Of a stretch of 64,000 nucleotides of DNA, positions 50,555 through 59,999 are shown in pieces. A program made the translations under genes and the position numbers. Numbering within the stretch: the stretch's first letter is position 1; each line of letters opens with the position of its first letter. The stretch is taken from positions 558,001 through 622,000 of the forward strand of contig JAUCEF010000004.1 in NCBI GenBank assembly GCA_033558025.1, in the 5' to 3' direction. The stretch comes from Phytophthora sp. 'mugwort'. Its lineage: Eukaryota; Oomycota; Peronosporomycetes; Peronosporales; Peronosporaceae. The notes below the pieces were generated by a model. It was not told where the DNA came from and did not search any database. It saw only the letters and a program-made list of their open reading frames with translations.

Positions 50555-50830
50555 CTTGATGGAATGGAATTTTGTAAACTTTACTGCGTCGATTTGTGAT
50601 CTAAGGAGCTAGCCGTCGAGCACTAGGCAACCGAAGCTAGTGCTTAATCCAGTACAAAGGGGCAACAGAAGCGATACATCAATAGATAGCGGCACGCGCA
50701 CAGCGCGCGCATATTTTTCTTGTCGATTTGCACCGCTTCAACGCATTAACCGTATCCTTGACAGCGATCGCGAGATGATTGATGAAACTCGTCAGATTGG
50801 CGTGCTCTGGTCCAATCTTCCCCGCCTGAT

Positions 50831-51598
50831 CTACGCCGTCTTGGTCTTAGAGTATGCACGGTTGCGCTGCGTGAGCATGTGGCCGTACATGACGGGCAGG
50901 CCGGGGACGTACACGAGCAGCACGAGGATGACCACCACATAGAGCGAGATAGAGACGTTGTGCGTGTTGGGTAGCTGGATGGAGTACGCGCCCGTGGACA
51001 GGAAGCTCAGCGAGCTCATCATGCACAGTACCTCACCTGCGAGGAACATCATTATCAAAAAATAACAACGTGAGCTTTACATTTACATAGCGACAATTGG
51101 CGGTATAAGGCGGAGCAACGTACCAAGCACGCCCGACGGGTAGAGCACCATGAAGAGGTGGTAGCGCAGGAAGAAGAGAAAGTCTGGCACGGCATTGTAC
51201 AGGTTAAGCGCATAGAAGGAGTAGCGCGGCACCTCCACGAGGCCCCAGCTAGCGACCATGAGCGGGAAGCCGAACTGGTAGCGCGACACGGGGCACATCA
51301 CGTTGATGGCCCAGACGAGCCACAGACGGGAGCTCACCTGCATGAGCGTAGAGCCCAGAGGCGAGCGCACGAAGCCCACAGCGGCGTGCACGATCTCCAT
51401 CACGGCCATCGTCTGCACCACCTTGAGGGGTAACGACACCACATCCCACGTGCTCTGCGCCACTTGGCTCCAGTCCTGGCCGGCATCATACGCCTTGAGC
51501 ACTGTCGTCACGGTCAGGTACAAGACGTAGGCCCATCCCGCGCACGAGGCGCCGTTAAAGGCCAGCAAATACAGGTTCAGCAGCGCGTTCTTAGCCAT
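50831..51598 (-). CDS. HACD: 3-hydroxyacyl-CoA dehydratase (PTPLA/HACD), two exons
   Basis: Exons 51598-51124 and 51036-50831 (87-bp GT..AG intron) give 226 aa; the join reads YPSGVLG|EVLCMM. The enzyme removes water from 3-hydroxyacyl-CoA in the very-long-chain fatty-acid elongation cycle of the ER. Seen: YLLAFNGASCAGWAYVLYL at the first membrane segment, LKVVQTMAVMEIVHAAVGFV with SPLGSTLMQVSSRLWLVW, and the catalytic-region SWGLVEVPRYSFYALNLY with Glu, Arg and Tyr, then LRYHLFMVLYPSGVLGE. Later segments cover LYVVVILVLLVYVPGLPVMY, and the C-terminus is basic (MLTQRNRAYSKTKTA), as in ER-retained members. A GTG-initiated extension upstream was rejected in favour of ATG at 51598. Confidence 0.9.
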
Positions 51599-51619
51599 CG
51601 GCGAATGATACACTAGCTA

Positions 51620-52043
51620 CGATGACGACGAGCACGATCTGAGGCTGACACGCATGGCATGTCACTACTAACATTCACTTTACTGACGTCTCAGCGTTGA
51701 TTGGCGAGGAACTGTTTTCGAAAAGGTGCCGGTATCAGTACCGGTATCAGTGCGGTACTGACGTAACTCGCAGGAAACGCAATGGATTCGCTGCTTTAAC
51801 AAGTTTCCAATCCTGAATGTCAACGACATCAACGACGTGAGGAAATACCGCCGAGGAGAACCGAGTTACAGTGAAGTGCAGATGTCTTGTATTCGATATT
51901 TTTTCATGCAGCTCTTGGTGAAGGTGCTCAGAGCTCGAGCTGACACGCGGTCAGCAGCGTCTGAGCGCTAGCAAGCAGCTGTAGCTCTATTCAGGGCCGC
52001 AAATCTTGCTCTGGAGTTCGTTATCAAGAGAGACAACAGCAAT
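51620..52043. other. intergenic, no recognisable gene
   Basis: Contains GTATCAGTACCGGTATCAGT near 51731-51750, a short direct repeat of CCGGTATCAGT. Separates HACD (start 51598) from the adenylate kinase 3' end at 52044. Confidence 0.4.
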
Positions 52044-52946
52044 CTAGTCCGATCCGAGGCTCTTACGGATCTGCTCCGTGACCTTGGCCATGTCCGTGTG
52101 GGCGTTCACATCGGCGAGCTTGCCCTGCTTGCGGTAGAAGTCAATCACGGGCTGCGTCTGCTTGTGGAAAGCCTGAAGACGCGAGCCAAGCGTGGCTTCG
52201 TTGTCGTCCTTGCGCTGGATCAGAGGCTCGCCCGTGACGTCGTCCTTGCCATCCACCTTGGGCGGGGCGAACCTGACGTGGTAGCTGCGGCCGCTCGCCG
52301 GGTGCACTCGGCGGCCCGAGATGCGCTCCACCAGCACCTTATCCGGCACGTTAAAGTTCACCACAGCATCCACCTGCGTGTTCTCCTCGGCAAGCATTTC
52401 GTCAAGCTGCACAACATCAGCAAAGGTAAAACAGCAAGAAAAGCTCGAGTGAGCACAATCATGCCCGCTCCACACTTGTCACATCAGACGTCGACTGTAC
52501 GCGCACCTTCTTGGCCTGCACGACCGTGCGCGGGAAGCCGTCGAGGATGAAGCCGCGGCGGCACTCGGGGCTCTTGATAGCATCCTTGATAATGCCGACC
52601 ACGATCTCATCGGTCACAAGTGCACCCGACTCCATGGCGGCCTTGGCCTTCTTGCCCATGTCGGTTCCGGCGGCCACGGCGGCGCGCAGAATGTCACCAG
52701 TGGCCAGATGACACAAGCAGTACTCGTCCTTCACCAGGGGCGACTGCGTGCCCTTGCCGCATCCAGGGGGGCCTACAAGCGGTGTATTAGTCAGTAAACG
52801 TCGTCGGATTCCGCACTCAAGATCGGAAATTGCGATTGCAGCTGCGTACCAATGAAAATAGTGCGGCGCTCCTTCTTGTTGGCGCATTCGATGCGCTTCT
52901 GCAGCTCCGAGAGCAGCGAGGCAGTGGGCACGGCGGCGAGAGACAT
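52044..52946 (-). CDS. ADK: adenylate kinase, three exons
   Basis: Exons 52946-52850, 52772-52507 and 52406-52044 (introns 77 and 100 bp, GT..AG) give 241 aa. The joins read [14 protein letters not shown] and [14 protein letters not shown]. It interconverts 2 ADP and ATP plus AMP. Seen: P-loop [10 protein letters not shown] at 33-42, AMP-binding [43 protein letters not shown] at about 107-119, and a long LID domain: [20 protein letters not shown], then [19 protein letters not shown]-terminal EQIRKSLG. The long LID and length fit the AK2-type (cytosolic or intermembrane) enzymes. The first exon encodes only 32 residues and its Met is the first available. Confidence 0.93.
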
Positions 52947-53275
52947 AGTCGTGAGATGGAGGACGGGGACTTCGACGCGCGCTCTTGGGGGGAAATCGGA
53001 ACTGACAGGACACCATCGGTCGGTGGCCACGTTTAGACACCTAACCCATTTTCACGCAACAATTTACCGGTATCACCGGTTTATATCGACTAAGATCTTT
53101 CGAACTCGTAATTACGTGTGTTTTTACAACGTTGAAGTAGTACCTGCATTCTGCTACACTTGCCCTCAGTATGGGGGTATCGTCGCTCAGCATGCTAATG
53201 ACAACTGCAAGGACACGCTGCTAGAAGGCTGCACCGTTAAGGCTTCTATAAGCGCGGCTGGCTCGATGCTACAGC

Positions 53276-54414
53276 TTACTTCGTAGCGGGCTCCTTGCTG
53301 TCGAGACGCGCTTTCCGCTCGGTGGTCAGCTCGGCCACCCAGGACTGAACCAGTGGCGTGCGGAACTTGCCCTTGGTGCTCTGGAAGAAGTCGTCGAGCG
53401 GGATATTCTGAGCTGTAGGGGGGCAATTGCGGCAGAAACAGACAAAAAACGTCAGCAAGAAACGATAATAGCGGACTGCTGCAGATACCGGTAGATTGAT
53501 ACCTCGCTCGTAATCATCGGCTTGTAGGATCATCTCGAACTTGTCAAAGTCCTGGAATAAGGGTGTGTAAAAGACGTCTGTAACGCAAGCGGAAACAGGT
53601 GCACGAGCTGATTAAGAGGCAGCACGTACCTTGACGATCTGAGCCTCCTCAGTGGATCCAGATTCGTATTCGCTCCACAGCTCACGGATCTCCAGGGCGG
53701 AAGGTGTGTCGCCCAGTGTGCTGCAAATCTCGTCCAGTGCCTCCTGTATCCACATCAAACACCGTCAGGTCCGACAGGTTCGTCAGCGAATTCGTCCGAT
53801 ATCTCTATGCATGACCGCTCCAACGCACCTTCTCCATGCGATGTTTGTCTTCTTCAGCAACACCTGGTCATCACCAGCACCAGAAATCAAAACATCAAGC
53901 TCTAACAAACATAAGTCCACGAAGGCCCTTCGTACCATCGTGAGGTGTGATGTCGCCAACTAGTGACTCTGCCAGATCATGCACAATAGCCATCTTGATG
54001 CACCTGCGCCAATACCCATACATCCCGTTAGTTCTGCGCTCAACGATTGGCCAGGGACGAGCGACAACCTCCGCTACGTACTTGGAGCGGTTCACAGTCT
54101 CGTTTGCGTCGTCCAGCAGCATGCAGCACATGCCCATGCGGTACATATGGTCGGCCACGGACTCGGGTAGCGCCACCTTACTGTTCACCCATCCAGTGCG
54201 CTTAAGCGTCTGACGCGAGTAAGGAAGGTTGTTGCAGTCACCACGTTAGTCGTCGGATTTCTACAGCCACAGAAACGTCCAGAGCGGCTCCTTTGCGCAG
54301 CAGGTAGAGCATATCCCCAGCTATTTAGTGGTGTATCCCACTTACTTTGAGACGTCCGCACAGTCGCAAGAACTCGATAGCGCTCAGCGCCTTCGCTCCC
54401 GTCGCTATCGACAT
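53276..54414 (-). CDS. HDDC2: HDDC2-like HD-domain phosphohydrolase, seven exons
   Basis: Exons 54414-54346, 54209-54082, 54003-53936, 53863-53829, 53743-53630, 53551-53503 and 53412-53276 join to 199 aa; every intron is GT..AG, 78 to 136 bp. The joined protein follows HDDC2/YfbR: AIEFLRLCGRLK, RTGWVNSKVALPESVADHMY (first His), then CIKMAIVHDLAESLVGDITP (HD pair), EEDKHRMEKEALDEI, ELWSEYESGSTEEAQIVKDF and FEMILQADDYERAQNIPLDD (Asp), then FQSTKGKF. These enzymes are 5'-deoxynucleotidases or nucleotidases that hydrolyse dNMPs and need Co2+ or Mn2+. The many tiny exons (down to 35 bp) are striking beside single-exon neighbours. It diverges from the RECQL4-like gene with about 87 bp between starts. 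Confidence 0.88.
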
Positions 54415-54501
54415 GATGCCAATCAATCAAATTGTGTACCCTCATCGTACCCGATAAATAAAACCTGGTTATTCGGTTACTACAGTTACGTTTCTCGGCC
54501 A

Positions 54502-57500
54502 ATGAGCGACGCTGGCGCCACTTCATTATCCAAACACCCAAAAATGTGGCCGCGTCGTCAGGTTGATGGCAGGTCTTCGAGCGCCAAGAGCTCGTCTTCT
54601 GCGGCTCATACAACGCCGTCAAATGGATCATCCTCTTCAACGCCTCCTGCTCTATCCAATGCACTTTTTGCGCCGCGTAGAAGTGCCGGGAAGGCTCCAA
54701 ATGGCAGTGTCAAGCCTAAGAAGGTTTCCAATTCCGGTTCCGACGACGCTGCATGGCTGTTACGCGCTCTAGACAAGAAGAAGAAGAAGAAAGTCAAGTT
54801 GGAAACGAAGAAGAAGATGAAGGAGACCTCAGAGGTCGAGAAAGTATCGAAAAATACGCATCAGGGGCCGAGATCTGAGCGAAGACGTGTCGCCAAAAGC
54901 CTCGCTCCTTCCGTGCAGGAACGCCAGAAATTGTGGCGCAGCGGGGCAGCCAAGAAGCATCAAGACGAGGAAATAGAGCGTGCCAAGCAACAGGAGCGAG
55001 AGCGTCAAGAGACGGGTTTCGACCGCGTCTTCCAGGAAGTTTTCGGCAAGGATCAGGCGGCCGAAAAGGCAGGAGACGTGGAAGAGCTGGACAGCATCCT
55101 CAGCACTGGAACGAGAGGTGCTAGCTCGTCCTCCTTGGGGTTGTCTGGTGTAGCATCAATTAATGATGAAGCTAGCGTATTAACACAGGAAACAGAGACG
55201 AAAGGGGCTAGAAAACGGAGAGATTCAGCTCACGACGAGGAGGAGACGTGGGGGTTTGCTTCAGCTGGGAACAACGCGTTGAGTCTCGATGACTTTGACG
55301 CTCCAGCAGACAGTCAAGATCCGAGTTCCGGTGCGTTTGCTGCTGGGAAGGCCGCAGAGTTTGAGCGATGGAAGACAGAGGACGCACAAAGTACCGTCAG
55401 TGACAACTTTGTACGACTTAACATGCGCAAACGGTTCAAGGGCAGCTCTGGACGTGCGAAGAAGCGACCGGCTTATCTTCGAGCACGGAATGAGAACCTA
55501 CTGGATGAAATCACTGGTGAGAACTCGTCAGGACTCGCTCCAGTTGTCAATGCGAAGGGCAGCCAGCAATGCAAACAGGACAAGTCGCTGTTAGCAGATG
55601 ATGGAGTAGATTTCATTGAGGAATGTCTGGAAGCACTGGCCAAGGCTGAACAAGCGTCTGAGTCGAAGAAGAAAGAACCGAAGACCTTTCAGAAGGAAAC
55701 AAAGCCATTGGAACCTCCGAGATGTCATCATGCACTCGTCTGCCAGAGCTTAGAAGTCAAGAAGAAAAACAAGAATCACGGCCGTCGATTCTTTGCGTGT
55801 CCTCTGAGTTTTGACGAAGGCCGCTGCGATTTCTTCCTCTGGGAAGAAGACCACGTACCGCTCGCCCTGCAGACGCTCTTCACTGCGTCTTCCAGTGAAT
55901 CAGCAGCAGAAGCACAAGCTATCGAGTGTGTGTCTTTGGATATCGAGGCTTCTGAAGCAGAGCAGCGAGACGCCATGCTTACGAACTTACGTCTGGTGTT
56001 TGGACACGCTGAATTCCGTCCTGGTCAGCAGTGGGCTATCTCAAGGGTGCTACGTCGGAAAGACACTCTTCTAGTGCTGCCCACAGGTGCTGGAAAGTCT
56101 CTTTGCTATCAATTCCCAGCTCTCTTCCTGCCTGGAATCACCCTCGTGATTTCACCGTTAATCTCATTGATGAACGACCAATACGAGAGTCTTCCCGCTC
56201 CTTTAAAGGCCCGTGCCGTGTGTCTCTCCGGCTCGTCGTCCAGCTCCTCCAAGGCAAAACATGCAGCTTTTGTACGTGATTTGCTAGCAGCCAAGCTTTC
56301 ACTTATCTTCTTGTCACCAGAGAAGGCATTGGGAGCAGGTATGCAGGCGCTTCTTGCACTGCCGCGTGTTCGAGCGCGTTTGGCTCTTGTTTGCGTCGAT
56401 GAAGCTCATTGTATCTCCGAATGGTCTCACCACTTTCGACCGAGTTATCTGCGCTTAGCAGAGGTTTTCCGTCATGCGCAATGCGTCTTGTGTGTGACTG
56501 CTACGGCTTCGCGACGTGTTGTACACGATGTGCTGCATCAGCTACGCTCGCGTCGCCAATTCCAAGCCCAAACAGGAGAGAAAGAAAGCGAAATGGTGCT
56601 TCAGATGCCGTGGCAACGCAGCAACTTGGCGCTCGAAGTGCGATCAGTGCGCTCAAACGATGAGCGGCTACGACATCTCGTCTACATTATCCCTGAGCTC
56701 AGTAAAGGATCCACTCAAGGCTCTTCGAAGGGCAGTACTGGAGGCGTGATCGTGTACGTCCATCAGCAACGACAAACCGAAGAGTTGGCGGCTCTGCTTC
56801 GTGAGCAGCTACCGTCAACATGGCGTAACTCCGGTAAAGTATTGGCATTCCATGCTGGCATGACTCCCGAGGCCAAGGAAAAGGTCCGTATGGGCTTCGC
56901 ACGAGGTCGAGTGCGTGTGGTGGTAGCCACTGTAGCCTTTGGTATGGGGATCGACAAGAAGAATGTGCGTGCAGTAGTGCATTTCCACATGCCATCGTCA
57001 GTCGAGGGCTACGTACAGCAAGTTGGTCGAGCTGGTCGAGATGGGAAAGCAGCGCGAGCATTGCTATACCTGCTGGATGAAGACGCTATGCACTTCCGCT
57101 CGCTGCTTTTCTCGACGGCGCTACATTGTGATCAGCTTCGGCAGCTGCTGGCTTTCGTGTTCCAAGAGCACATGGCTCCTACAAGTGTGAAGCATGTCGT
57201 GGCTGTGAAGTACTCTAGTTTAAGAGCAGACGGAGACCTGATACTTGTGTCCCTAGAGCGAGATTGGCTGGAGCATTATCTCGACCTGAAGGCAGCTACT
57301 ATCGAGACGTTCCTCACATTACTAGCACTTGAGACACAGCGTGGTTACACGAGCAACGAGGACGACAAGACGAGGTTACGCGTGGCATTGCAGCCTTTGA
57401 GCATGAGTCGATGCACGGTACAGCTCCTCGATACACAAGCAAAGAAACTGGCGCCGCGTTCCTGCGCAAAGCTTTTGTTGGAAGCCGTTCGACGCAAGGA

Positions 57501-58410
57501 GCTCCCTAATGCTCGTGTTACACATCGCAAGGATGGATATTTGAGCTCTTGGGCCGTAGATTTCCACTTGCATGAGGCAGGACTCTGGTATGCTCGTGCC
57601 ATTAGCTCCAGCGGTACTGCACAAGGCTCCGCTGCATTATTGGTGAGTTCCGACGCTCAGCAGGAAGGAGAGACGAACGTCGTCGCTGTAGCAGCAGCGA
57701 CAATTGAACGACGAATGCTGCAGGAACTGCGAGCAGCTCAGCAGACTGGTCAGATTCAACGCTTGTCGTTCTCACAGCCAGCATTCCAGGTACAGGTAAA
57801 CTGGCGAGAGGGAGAAGTGGCCACGGAGGCTGTAGATCGATGGACTGCCATCTTGTATGCGAAGCATGAACATCTCCAGTCACGTCAGCTTGCCCGTCTT
57901 GCTCATCTGTTTGGTGCACTCCATGCGGCCGCGTTGCCAGCACCGACGACGTCAAGGTGTCAAGAGGAATATGAAGATTTGGAGGGAAAAGCACGAGATT
58001 TGGAGACGAAACTTGTCCACTATTTCGACGATGAAGTAGTGACTGGAAATGATGAGGACAAGGATGAGGACGAATATTTACTACAGAAGATGCTACGGCC
58101 ACTGACGGCATCTCTGATCGAGTCTATTGAGCGCGACACTCGTTCACTGATACAGCTCCGTCTTGGTAGTGGAGCTTCGACGGAGGAATATGATACTGAA
58201 GAGGACAAGAACAAGGAGGAGATTAACTGGACCAGCTATGCGGTAGCCAAAGTATTTCATGGTCTCACGACACCACAGCTCCCAACACGACAATGGCGTG
58301 ACCATGTTTGCTGGCGTCGCTACTCCGACGTGGCTTTTGAGCGTATCGTGCAGATTGCTCACAAAGTGCTTGTGGAGGAACAAACTACAGCAAATATTGC
58401 GCTTAAGTAA
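54502..58410 (+). CDS. RECQL4: RECQL4-like DNA helicase with GRF zinc finger
   Basis: A single-exon protein of about 1302 aa from the Met at 54502 (MSDAGATS); the open frame extends upstream across the divergent gene's first exon, which is unlikely to be coding. A TCATTATCCAAAC initiator-like stretch at 54523-54535 sits 9 bp before a second Met at 54544 (MWPRRQ), so that start is possible. Residues about 300-320 (DNFVRLNMRKRFKG) match a block of the Sld2-like N-terminus of RECQL4. About 403-447 is a GRF-type zinc finger (CHHALVC...GRRFFAC...C.FFLWEE). Helicase motifs follow: I PTGAGKSL (about 528), II VDEAHCISEWSHHFRPSYLR (about 632), III VTATAS, and VI QVGRAGRDGKAA (about 840). The SHHFRPSYLR block is RECQL4-like (SHNFRPCYLR), unlike BLM or WRN. 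A 440-residue tail has an acidic run. It unwinds DNA in replication initiation or repair. Confidence 0.85.
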   Translation: MSDAGATSLSKHPKMWPRRQVDGRSSSAKSSSSAAHTTPSNGSSSSTPPALSNALFAPRRSAGKAPNGSVKPKKVSNSGSDDAAWLLRALDKKKKKKVKLETKKKMKETSEVEKVSKNTHQGPRSERRRVAKSLAPSVQERQKLWRSGAAKKHQDEEIERAKQQERERQETGFDRVFQEVFGKDQAAEKAGDVEELDSILSTGTRGASSSSLGLSGVASINDEASVLTQETETKGARKRRDSAHDEEETWGFASAGNNALSLDDFDAPADSQDPSSGAFAAGKAAEFERWKTEDAQSTVSDNFVRLNMRKRFKGSSGRAKKRPAYLRARNENLLDEITGENSSGLAPVVNAKGSQQCKQDKSLLADDGVDFIEECLEALAKAEQASESKKKEPKTFQKETKPLEPPRCHHALVCQSLEVKKKNKNHGRRFFACPLSFDEGRCDFFLWEEDHVPLALQTLFTASSSESAAEAQAIECVSLDIEASEAEQRDAMLTNLRLVFGHAEFRPGQQWAISRVLRRKDTLLVLPTGAGKSLCYQFPALFLPGITLVISPLISLMNDQYESLPAPLKARAVCLSGSSSSSSKAKHAAFVRDLLAAKLSLIFLSPEKALGAGMQALLALPRVRARLALVCVDEAHCISEWSHHFRPSYLRLAEVFRHAQCVLCVTATASRRVVHDVLHQLRSRRQFQAQTGEKESEMVLQMPWQRSNLALEVRSVRSNDERLRHLVYIIPELSKGSTQGSSKGSTGGVIVYVHQQRQTEELAALLREQLPSTWRNSGKVLAFHAGMTPEAKEKVRMGFARGRVRVVVATVAFGMGIDKKNVRAVVHFHMPSSVEGYVQQVGRAGRDGKAARALLYLLDEDAMHFRSLLFSTALHCDQLRQLLAFVFQEHMAPTSVKHVVAVKYSSLRADGDLILVSLERDWLEHYLDLKAATIETFLTLLALETQRGYTSNEDDKTRLRVALQPLSMSRCTVQLLDTQAKKLAPRSCAKLLLEAVRRKELPNARVTHRKDGYLSSWAVDFHLHEAGLWYARAISSSGTAQGSAALLVSSDAQQEGETNVVAVAAATIERRMLQELRAAQQTGQIQRLSFSQPAFQVQVNWREGEVATEAVDRWTAILYAKHEHLQSRQLARLAHLFGALHAAALPAPTTSRCQEEYEDLEGKARDLETKLVHYFDDEVVTGNDEDKDEDEYLLQKMLRPLTASLIESIERDTRSLIQLRLGSGASTEEYDTEEDKNKEEINWTSYAVAKVFHGLTTPQLPTRQWRDHVCWRRYSDVAFERIVQIAHKVLVEEQTTANIALK

Positions 58411-58614
58411 ATTTTAATGATCTTATCATGTTAGGTTACAATCCTGCAGCTAAGGTGGGAACGGCGGTCATTTCCATCGATGACATTAGCTCCGCTTGGG
58501 CACTAACTGTTTTCTTTTCTGCCAACTAACAGCTAATTTACTAACGTCGGGTACTTTTTCATAGATCACCGTACACTTGTCTCTAGTCGGTGATAATTGC
58601 GCTTGCTTTTTTTC

Positions 58615-59991
58615 TCAAGCGGATGTCGGGTAATTCGGAACTGGAAGGCGATAATTTGACAGATGGCGGTGCAGAATCTGCTCTGTTCTGCGTGGCACAG
58701 GCTCGGACGTCTTCCGACTCCGACATGTAGCGCGTACTTCAGTCTTGGACTTAACACTATTGCGGATACCGGCAATTTCCACGCGTCTGGCAAAAGTCTC
58801 CGCTGGGGAATATCCACTCTCGAGCATCGAAAAGTGACTGCCGCTGTGGTGCAATTTGGGCTCGTGGGTTTCGCGCTCGAGCATAGCGCTCCAGGTCTTT
58901 TTCAGCATCTGCATCTCCTCATCATCGTCCGAGTCGTCGCTGTAGATCTCAGCGCGTTCTTCTTGGCGTCCAAATTCGCGGTAGAATCGCTGTGTGAAGT
59001 CGAAGTTGTTGAAGCGCTGAGCGTCGTCGTCACTGTTGCTGACTTCCTCTTCATCATTGCTGAAGTAGTTCCTGGACTGGTATCTGTAGTCTGTTTGTGT
59101 CAAGGTAAACGCTGGAGTAGGCACCAGTGGGTAGTGATGGAAGCCTGGGATGAGTGACGCGGCTGCTGATGTCCTTCTAGCTGCACTGGGCGATACGGCA
59201 GCTCGTCGAGAAGACGTATCATTTCTACTATCGACACTATTGGATGGCCCAATACGCGTTACTTCACGGTGAGCTCCGCACTCGAGGAAAGTCTCGATGT
59301 GAGTCATCATACTGAAGCAAATAGCAATCAATTGACGCTGACGAATGACCTCGACAACCTCCAGCGCCTGATGCAAGAAGCGGTTTAATGCCAAGGATCG
59401 TGCTTCAATCACACGCTTGGACCGGGAACCGAACAATTTACGGGGTGGAAACTGCTTAAACACGTACGCAAAACGATCGGATGCGGGCGGACACGAATGG
59501 TGCCGGTGATGCTTCCCACGATACGAGTTGATGCTACTAGAGGAGCTGGTGCTGGAGCTGAGGTTGGAGCTATTGGTGTTGAAGCTGTGCTCAATGCTGT
59601 CCATTTCCGGGCTGGTGATGTACGCGGCCATTTGATCGTCGATCAACGCCAAGAGTTTCTCGCGTAGTTCGCAGAATTCCGAAAAACAGCGACGAATGTG
59701 CCAACTTTGTCGGGTTTTGGCGTTGTCGACACGCAAAATGTAGACAGTAGACGGCTTGAGCGCCAGCGCCGACATGATGGAAGCCGACAACGAATGCGTT
59801 GCGCTGTTCATGGCGAGCTGTGGGAGCGACGGCGAGTGGGAAAATGTGGACGGGCGAACCACGCAGGTTGTTGACAGGACGTTTCGCTTGGGTCTCTTGA
59901 CCGCCTTTCGACTCGACTTGTGGGGCACTTGATTTTCGTGGCAAACCGTCGCGAAAAACCGATAAGCGCGATTGTCTACCGGTGGGTGCAA
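58615..59991 (-). CDS. PX-domain protein
   Basis: The frame is 458 aa; a Met at 59811 (MNSATHSL) gives 398 aa and is the more likely start because the first 60 residues are basic and unlike the rest. Residues about 20-160 of the shorter form hold a PX-domain: VYILRVDNAKTRQSWHIRRC, FSEFCELREKLLALI, then a long Ser/Asn/His-rich insert, FKQFPPRKLFGSRSKRVIEA and RSLALNRFLHQAL, the usual proline-containing PPxxxxG and helix segment. The lipid-binding Arg-Tyr/Phe pair is HIRRCFSEF and RK/SK near the PPRKLFG. The rest is low-complexity with acidic runs (DDSDDDEEM, SNDEEEVSNSDDD). A PX-domain protein probably binds phosphoinositide on endosomal membranes. Confidence 0.75.
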   Translation of the reverse strand: MHPPVDNRAYRFFATVCHENQVPHKSSRKAVKRPKRNVLSTTCVVRPSTFSHSPSLPQLAMNSATHSLSASIMSALALKPSTVYILRVDNAKTRQSWHIRRCFSEFCELREKLLALIDDQMAAYITSPEMDSIEHSFNTNSSNLSSSTSSSSSINSYRGKHHRHHSCPPASDRFAYVFKQFPPRKLFGSRSKRVIEARSLALNRFLHQALEVVEVIRQRQLIAICFSMMTHIETFLECGAHREVTRIGPSNSVDSRNDTSSRRAAVSPSAARRTSAAASLIPGFHHYPLVPTPAFTLTQTDYRYQSRNYFSNDEEEVSNSDDDAQRFNNFDFTQRFYREFGRQEERAEIYSDDSDDDEEMQMLKKTWSAMLERETHEPKLHHSGSHFSMLESGYSPAETFARRVEIAGIRNSVKSKTEVRATCRSRKTSEPVPRRTEQILHRHLSNYRLPVPNYPTSA

Positions 59992-59999
59992 TTGTTTTT

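Noticed and set aside
54328..54501. Upstream extension of the helicase frame to 54328
   Set aside because: It overlaps the first exon of the divergent HD-domain gene in antisense and shows no similarity to RECQL4.
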